A DNA stretch of 64,000 nt, from contig CM062380.1 of the NCBI GenBank assembly GCA_031310005.1, forward strand, positions 3,658,001-3,722,000. Direction: 5' to 3'. Every line of letters begins with the position of its first letter. Within the stretch, counting starts at the first letter, position 1. The DNA comes from Dactylellina haptotyla (Eukaryota > Ascomycota > Orbiliomycetes > Orbiliales > Orbiliaceae). The notes beneath the pieces are model-generated. The model saw only the letters and a program-made list of their open reading frames with translations, was not told the origin of the DNA and made no database searches. A program made the position numbers and the translations under genes. Shown piece after piece: positions 58,632 to 64,000 of the stretch.

Positions 58632-59822
58632 TTCTTTTTATTTTCTTCTTCCGCCGCTAAATATAACCATATATTGATACCATCTCATAATTCGTTTACA
58701 AAAGTTTTTTCTGTTGTTCAAATCTCTAGATCGGGTTCCCTTAGGTCTAGACTAGCGATATTTTAGGCATTTTGTATAACAATAAATTTATTCGATCTCA
58801 CAGAACAATCTAGCCCAGAAGCGCATATTGGGAAACGTGGGACTGGCAAAAAAGATAGACCCCTGCTTGTATTCCAGGTACCAAATTTTTTTTACACTGA
58901 GTTCCCACGTTATTATAGTCTTCAGGAGAATATCTCCGCGCATGTAGCCCTCCATTTTGAAAATAATCAGGTAGGGTTGTTGAGCTAGTCCCGAGCCTTA
59001 TCGCGCATATTTGGATCTATTTGTACATACGCGAGGTTTTCCCTGGCTAATTCGCAACTTTTTTTGTTCTTATCAGTACGGCTTGGCTTGGAGGTGTTCG
59101 TCATATTGCCATCCCACGTCCCACGAAAAGGTTAAAGGCCTTGCCTCCCTTGCTAGCCAATTGTAACGAAGGTTTTTGTTATCCGGCGATTTTCGTTCAA
59201 CACATTTTAGTAGCGAGTGGACTAGAAAATAGATGGGCTAGCTAACAACATACTGTTCTCCAGTATTTCCGCTGAAGTACCTCTCTCGTCGGAGATGCAA
59301 GATGGAAATCGCGATTTAGCGGGTTCAATGTAGGGGACGTACACTACACCCCCAACTCCCGCCCGCACATCAACCCTGTTTCTTTGGGCGACATGGTGGG
59401 GGATATCCTGTTTCGTGGCTGTTCTTGGAAGGAAGGAAGCTTGTGAACCCTACGCTTTGTGTGCATGCTATTCTGAGCTTGTAGCTTACTGTCGCACACC
59501 GTTTCGTGATAACGGGAAAGGAAAAAAAATGCCGAAGAGAAGATCATACCGCTTCTACTGAGTGGTATGTATACGGTTGTGTAGCCGGACGATTGAGGGG
59601 TAGCTGTCTCTTCTCTATTCGAATACTTTTTAATTCTCTCCTCCCCTGGGATTCGATTAAGGCTGCCACAGCGTTCAACACAAATTAATATCGAGTGATG
59701 CTGGGTTTAGCATTTTATTAGAAACATTGCTGGAACGCCAACTGCACAAGCTGCGAAATTGCAGTTGCTGAAGGGGAGCTAGCGAAATATCGCCCTGGGT
59801 ATATCGACTGGCGCGCTTCACC
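58632..59822. promoter_or_regulatory. Nitrate reductase terminator and nitrite reductase promoter
   Basis: 1.2 kb. CTCCGCGC at 58934-58941 matches seven of eight bases of the Aspergillus NirA consensus CTCCGHGG, so it is only a weak candidate. GATA cores occur close to the nitrite reductase ATG (59788-59791 and 59802-59805) and further upstream (58999, 59071, 59180, 59402, 59508). At this density GATA is not more frequent than chance. No coding frame of note. Confidence 0.35.
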
Positions 59823-62800
59823 ATGACGATATCTGCGAGCGAGAGCGCTTCACCAACGAGCGAAAATGGCTCGAATGGCGTTGTCGATAAAAAGAAAAAG
59901 ATTGTTATCGTGGGGCTTGGAATGGTAGCCGTTGGGTTTATGTAAGTAAAAATTGAGAAAAATAAATCAAAGAGTCAAGCATCTACTGACATCGTATATA
60001 GAGAGAAACTCATAAAACTCGACGCTCGACGGCAAGAATACGAAATCGTAGTTCTTGGCGAAGAGCCGCACGTGGCTTACAATCGTGTCGGATTGTCCGG
60101 TTTTTTCGAACACCGTGCGATTGATAAATTATACTTGAATCCTGTTTCCTGGGTGAGTTTCAAGCTTTCTTGAACGTAGCAAGAAAATAATTTAGAAACC
60201 CGAGATTCTAATTGAGTATGAGTAAATATAGTATGATAACCTGAAGCCATCCCTCGGCTACCAGATTAATACCAAAGTTACCGCCATACATCCCGAGGAG
60301 AAATGCGTTTCAACATCATCAGGCGAGCAAGTATCATACGATATTCTTATTTTGGCTACGGGCTCGGATGCCGTTTTGCCAAGTCATACCCCTGGACACG
60401 ATGCGAAAGGTGTCTTTGTCTATCGGAATATCGCAGATCTTGAGGAGATGATCAGGTACTCCGCGACTGTAAAAGGTAGTATGGGATGCGTGGTCGGAGG
60501 CGGCCTTCTGGGCCTTGAGGCCGCAAAGGCGTTGCTGGATCTGGAAGAATATGGAAAAGTCGCTTTGATCGATAGGAACCGATGGGTTCTGTCAAGACAA
60601 CTGGATGCAGATGCTGGTGGGCTCGTGGTGGAGAAAGTCAAAGAGCTCGGCGTTGACGTGCTACTCCAAAAGAGAGTGGCAAGTATAAACGCCGACGAGG
60701 AGAACAAAGTAAAAAGCATCACATTCGAGGATGGTGAAACAGTAGAAACGAGTACAGTCTGCTTCGCTGTAAGTGTCATTTCACAATACTTTTTTGATTC
60801 GAAAACTAACAAAACTCAAGATTGGCATCCGATCAAAAGACGAGCTAGCTAGAAATGCTGGTCTGGATTGTTACGAGAAAGCCGGCGGTGTCGTAGTCAA
60901 CGAGAGACTTCAAACTTCCAATCCGGACATTTACGCTATTGGCGAATGCGCCAGCTGGGAGAACCAAACATTTGGCCTTATCGCTCCAGGAATTGAAATG
61001 GCAGACGTCCTCGCATTCAACTTGACGCAAGCGAAAGCTCATGTGGAAAGGAAATTCAGACGGCCGGATCTCAGCACAAAACTCAAGCTCCTGGGTGTCG
61101 ACGTGGCTTCGTTTGGTGATTTCTTTGCTGATAGAGATGGCCCGAAGGATATTCCGGGTCGTCATGCCGCAGCGGCTAGGCGTAGGAGCTCTGTAGCTCT
61201 AGGCCCTCCCGTGAAAGCACTGTCATACAAGGATCCGTTCCAGGGTGTTTACAAGAAATATTTGTTCACAATGGACGGAAAATATCTCCTCGGTGGGATG
61301 ATGATTGGAGATACCAAAGATTATATCAAGCTTGTGCAAATGGTGAAAACAAAAAAGCAACTCGAAGTTCCCCCCGCGGAGTTCATCCTTGGCGCACAGA
61401 AGGGCGAGGACAACCTGGATGACTTGTGAGTTCTTGCGACCCGAAAAGCAGTTGTATGAAATCACTAACGCAGATCTACACAGAGATGACGATACCCAGA
61501 TATGCTCCTGTCACAATGTAACAAAAGGCGATGTGGTATCCAACACGAAGAACGGCACCTGCAAGAGTATCGGTGATGTCAAATCATGCACGAAAGCTGG
61601 TACGGGATGCGGTGGTTGCATGCCCCTAGTGACCTCCATCTTCAATGCTACCATGAAGTCCATGGGTGCCGAGATTTCGAACCACCTGTGCCCCCATTTC
61701 GCCTACTCCCGCGCGGATCTCTTCAACGTTATATCGGTTAAGAAGCTGAAAACATTCCCAGAGGTGATGGAGCAGTATGGCAAAGAACCAACATCGATCG
61801 GGTGCGAAGTGTGCAAACCCGCTATTGGGAGTATTCTTGCCTCTCTCTTCAATAGGCACGTTATGGACAAGGACCTTCACGCTGTGCAAGATACCAATGA
61901 CCGCTTTCTGGCGAATATACAACGGAATGGTACGTTCAGTGTTGTTCCGCGTGTTGTTGGTGGAGAGATCACACCGGATAGATTGATCACGATTGGAATG
62001 GTAGCCAAGAAGTATGGGTTGTATTGTAAAATTACGGGTGGGCAGAGAATAGATATGTTTGGAGCGAAGAAGCAGGATCTGCTGGCAATATGGCAGGAGT
62101 TGGTAGACGCTGGCATGGAGAGTGGGCACGCCTATGCCAAATCGTTGAGAACAGTAAAGGTAGGCGATATTTATACAGTTGGCAAATTGGTATTTGAGTT
62201 CATGAGCTAACGGAATACATCTACAGAGCTGTGTTGGTACTACCTGGTGTCGTTTTGGTATCGGTGACAGTGTCGGCATGGCCGTCCGTCTAGAGGAGAG
62301 ATACAAGAGTATCCGTAGCCCTCACAAGATGAAGTCTGGTGTATCTGGATGTGTTCGCGAGTGCGCTGAGGCTCAAAACAAAGAGTAGGTTATTCTCACT
62401 AAACTCATTCGCTTAGCACCATGTCTAATAAAGATTTATAGCTTCGGACTTATCGCCACCGAAAAGGGTTTCAATATCTTTGTTGCAGGAAACGGTGGTG
62501 CAAAGCCGAAGCACTCTGAACTTCTTGCGAAAGATGTTCCACCGGATGAAGTCATCCCTCTTTTGGATCGGTACTTGATGTTCTACATCCGAACAGCGGA
62601 TAAGCTCCAAAGAACAGCCCGCTGGCTCGAAAACCTTCCTGGTGGTATTAAGTATCTTCGCGAAGTAATCATGGAGGATAAGCTAGGCATATGCGCCGAC
62701 CTCGAGCAGCAGATGCAGGAGCTGGTCAACAGCTATTTCTGCGAATGGAAAGAAGCCATCGAAGATCCAGATCGCCGCAAAATGTTCCAGCAGTTTGCAA

Positions 62801-63444
62801 ATACTTCGGAAACACAAGAAACCATGGAAACAATCAAAGAGCGAGAGCAGGAACGTCCTACATACTGGGCCAAGGACTCCGCCAAATACGATTTTAAGGG
62901 ACAGAAATGGAGCGGCCTCGCATGGCAACCAATGGTTGAGGCGAAACACTTCGAAACGGATCACAGCGCGAACATCAAACGTGGGGAAACACAATTGGCT
63001 ATTTTCAAAATCAAGGGTAAATTCTACGCATCACAACAGATGTGCCCACACAAGCGTGCTTTCGTGTTATCGGACGGCCTAGTGGGTGATGATGAGAAGG
63101 GAAAGCTATGGGTGTCGTGTCCGAATCACAAGCGAAATTTCGAACTCAACGGAGCCGATCCGGGGAAATGTTCCAACGACGATGAAATTAACATCGCAGT
63201 GTTCGAAGCCGAGGAGCGAGATGACGGATGGATCTATTTGAAATTACCACCCGTGGAAGAACTTGACAAGGTATTGGCGACGGACAAATGGATCGTAAGG
63301 AAGGAGGAGAGTATTAGTCCTTTCAATGAGATGGACAAATATCTTAAAGGCAGGACTAGTAAGAAGCCAAGTGAACGGACTATAATGAAGACACAACAGC
63401 CTGCGATGGTTGGCGGCTGTGGAGGACCGGGGTTAGATTGGTGA
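59823..63444 (+). CDS. niiA: Assimilatory nitrite reductase [NAD(P)H], siroheme type
   Basis: Seven exons, 59823-59941, 60002-60152, 60232-60768, 60821-61425, 61484-62159, 62227-62384 and 62442-63444, give 1082 residues, all junctions in phase. The enzyme takes nitrite to ammonium using six electrons. In order: FAD-binding fold ([14 protein letters not shown]), NAD(P)H-binding fold ([17 protein letters not shown]), the BFD-like [2Fe-2S] domain ([11 protein letters not shown] ... [11 protein letters not shown]), a second Cys-pair segment ([11 protein letters not shown]), the nitrite/sulfite reductase ferredoxin-like half-domain, and the siroheme and [4Fe-4S] ligands ([11 protein letters not shown], then [10 protein letters not shown]). 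The C-terminal Rieske-like domain has CPHKRAF and CPNHKR. The last residues (about 45) are a Lys/Ser-rich tail ending [10 protein letters not shown]. The start ATG at 59823 is followed by a Ser-rich leader and KKKK. It lies 1.2 kb downstream of nitrate reductase, co-oriented. Confidence 0.97.
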
Positions 63445-64000
63445 GGTGTGATCTTTTTTGTCATATACGCCGGGTTACTACAAACCCCAGTTCAGGGTCG
63501 TAAAATTCTTGTCTGTCTTAGCGATTTGTATCTTCTTAGAAGGTTATGTACATGTACGAGTATAATGTTAGTAATGGTATAAGGCAGCGAGTGCTTGGTC
63601 CATTCTTAAGAATACTGGAACGTCTTGTCGATTCCTTGGTTGTATAGCAGCCTTATAACAAACAGCTACAGCCGTCTTGGAACGTCCGAGGATAACTGTT
63701 CACTAATATCTGCTTATGTCTTGGAGGATGGAAATGTTGTGTTTCGGGCAGGTATTCAAACCTGGTTAGCACCGGCTAGTGATCTCGGAACTTGGCGAGT
63801 CTTCGTTGATCAAGCGGGAGTAACTATTCTAGGGAACTATTAACCTTTTAGCTGCATCACTTGGGTGTAGATACCCAAGGTAAAGTACTGAAGAAACGGA
63901 CCCATAGATAAGGTTTAGCATTTGGGGAAGACGGAATACGAGACCGCGAGGCCAATTGACAAGGTTCCATGCGGAAATAATGGCGAAGGCGTGCTCAGAG
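63445..64000. other. 3' flank of nitrite reductase
   Basis: 556 bp to the window edge. A frame at 63625-63843 of 72 codons has no recognisable feature. No nitrate transporter or other pathway gene is visible before the edge. Confidence 0.5.

Noticed and set aside
58632-59822. Clustered GATA sites as proof of AreA/NIT2 control
   Set aside because: About seven GATA cores in 1.2 kb on two strands is not more than expected by chance. Control by nitrogen regulators is likely from pathway knowledge, but the sequence does not prove it.
1-64000. tRNA genes
   Set aside because: Scanned for the TTCRANNC T-loop word with paired flanking stems; matches such as near 855 and 45435 lacked an acceptor stem. 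No tRNA is supported.

Overview
The window looks like nuclear DNA of a filamentous ascomycete (Pezizomycotina). Class-level placement in or near Leotiomycetes is a guess from gene content. The basis is: short introns of roughly 50-80 bp with GTAWGT-type donors, CTAAC-like branch points and YAG acceptors; fungal-only families (Clr5, DUF7707, Egh16-like, Fta1, a chitin synthase without a myosin motor); and a linked nitrate reductase/nitrite reductase pair. Gene models below were spliced by eye, with reading-phase continuity checked across every intron.

Layout. 0-23 kb is mostly housekeeping: the 3' end of a membrane protein, a Clr5-domain protein (+), a chitin synthase (-), a glycine-zipper protein (-), the NMD factor Upf2/Nmd2 (-) with an unusually long C-terminal tail, CDP-diacylglycerol synthase (+) and a DUF7707 surface protein (-).

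24-54 kb is accessory in character. It has long gene-poor spacers and a concentration of predicted secreted or surface proteins: a Thr-rich protein ending in two tandem cystine-knot-like modules, a decayed subtilisin gene, a 73-residue Cys-rich protein, a mucin-like membrane protein, an Egh16-like protein whose mature N-terminus is predicted to be histidine, a protein with a cluster of Kex2 sites, an anchored Ala/Ser/Lys-rich protein, and two divergent paralogues of an unknown secreted family. A SulP/STAS anion transporter, the kinetochore protein Fta1/CENP-L and two adjacent F-box genes lie among them.

55.8-63.5 kb is the nitrate assimilation pair, both on +: nitrate reductase (nitrate to nitrite) followed 1.2 kb later by siroheme nitrite reductase (nitrite to ammonium). 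No nitrate transporter is visible in the window. No tRNA, rRNA, CRISPR array or intact transposon was recognised.
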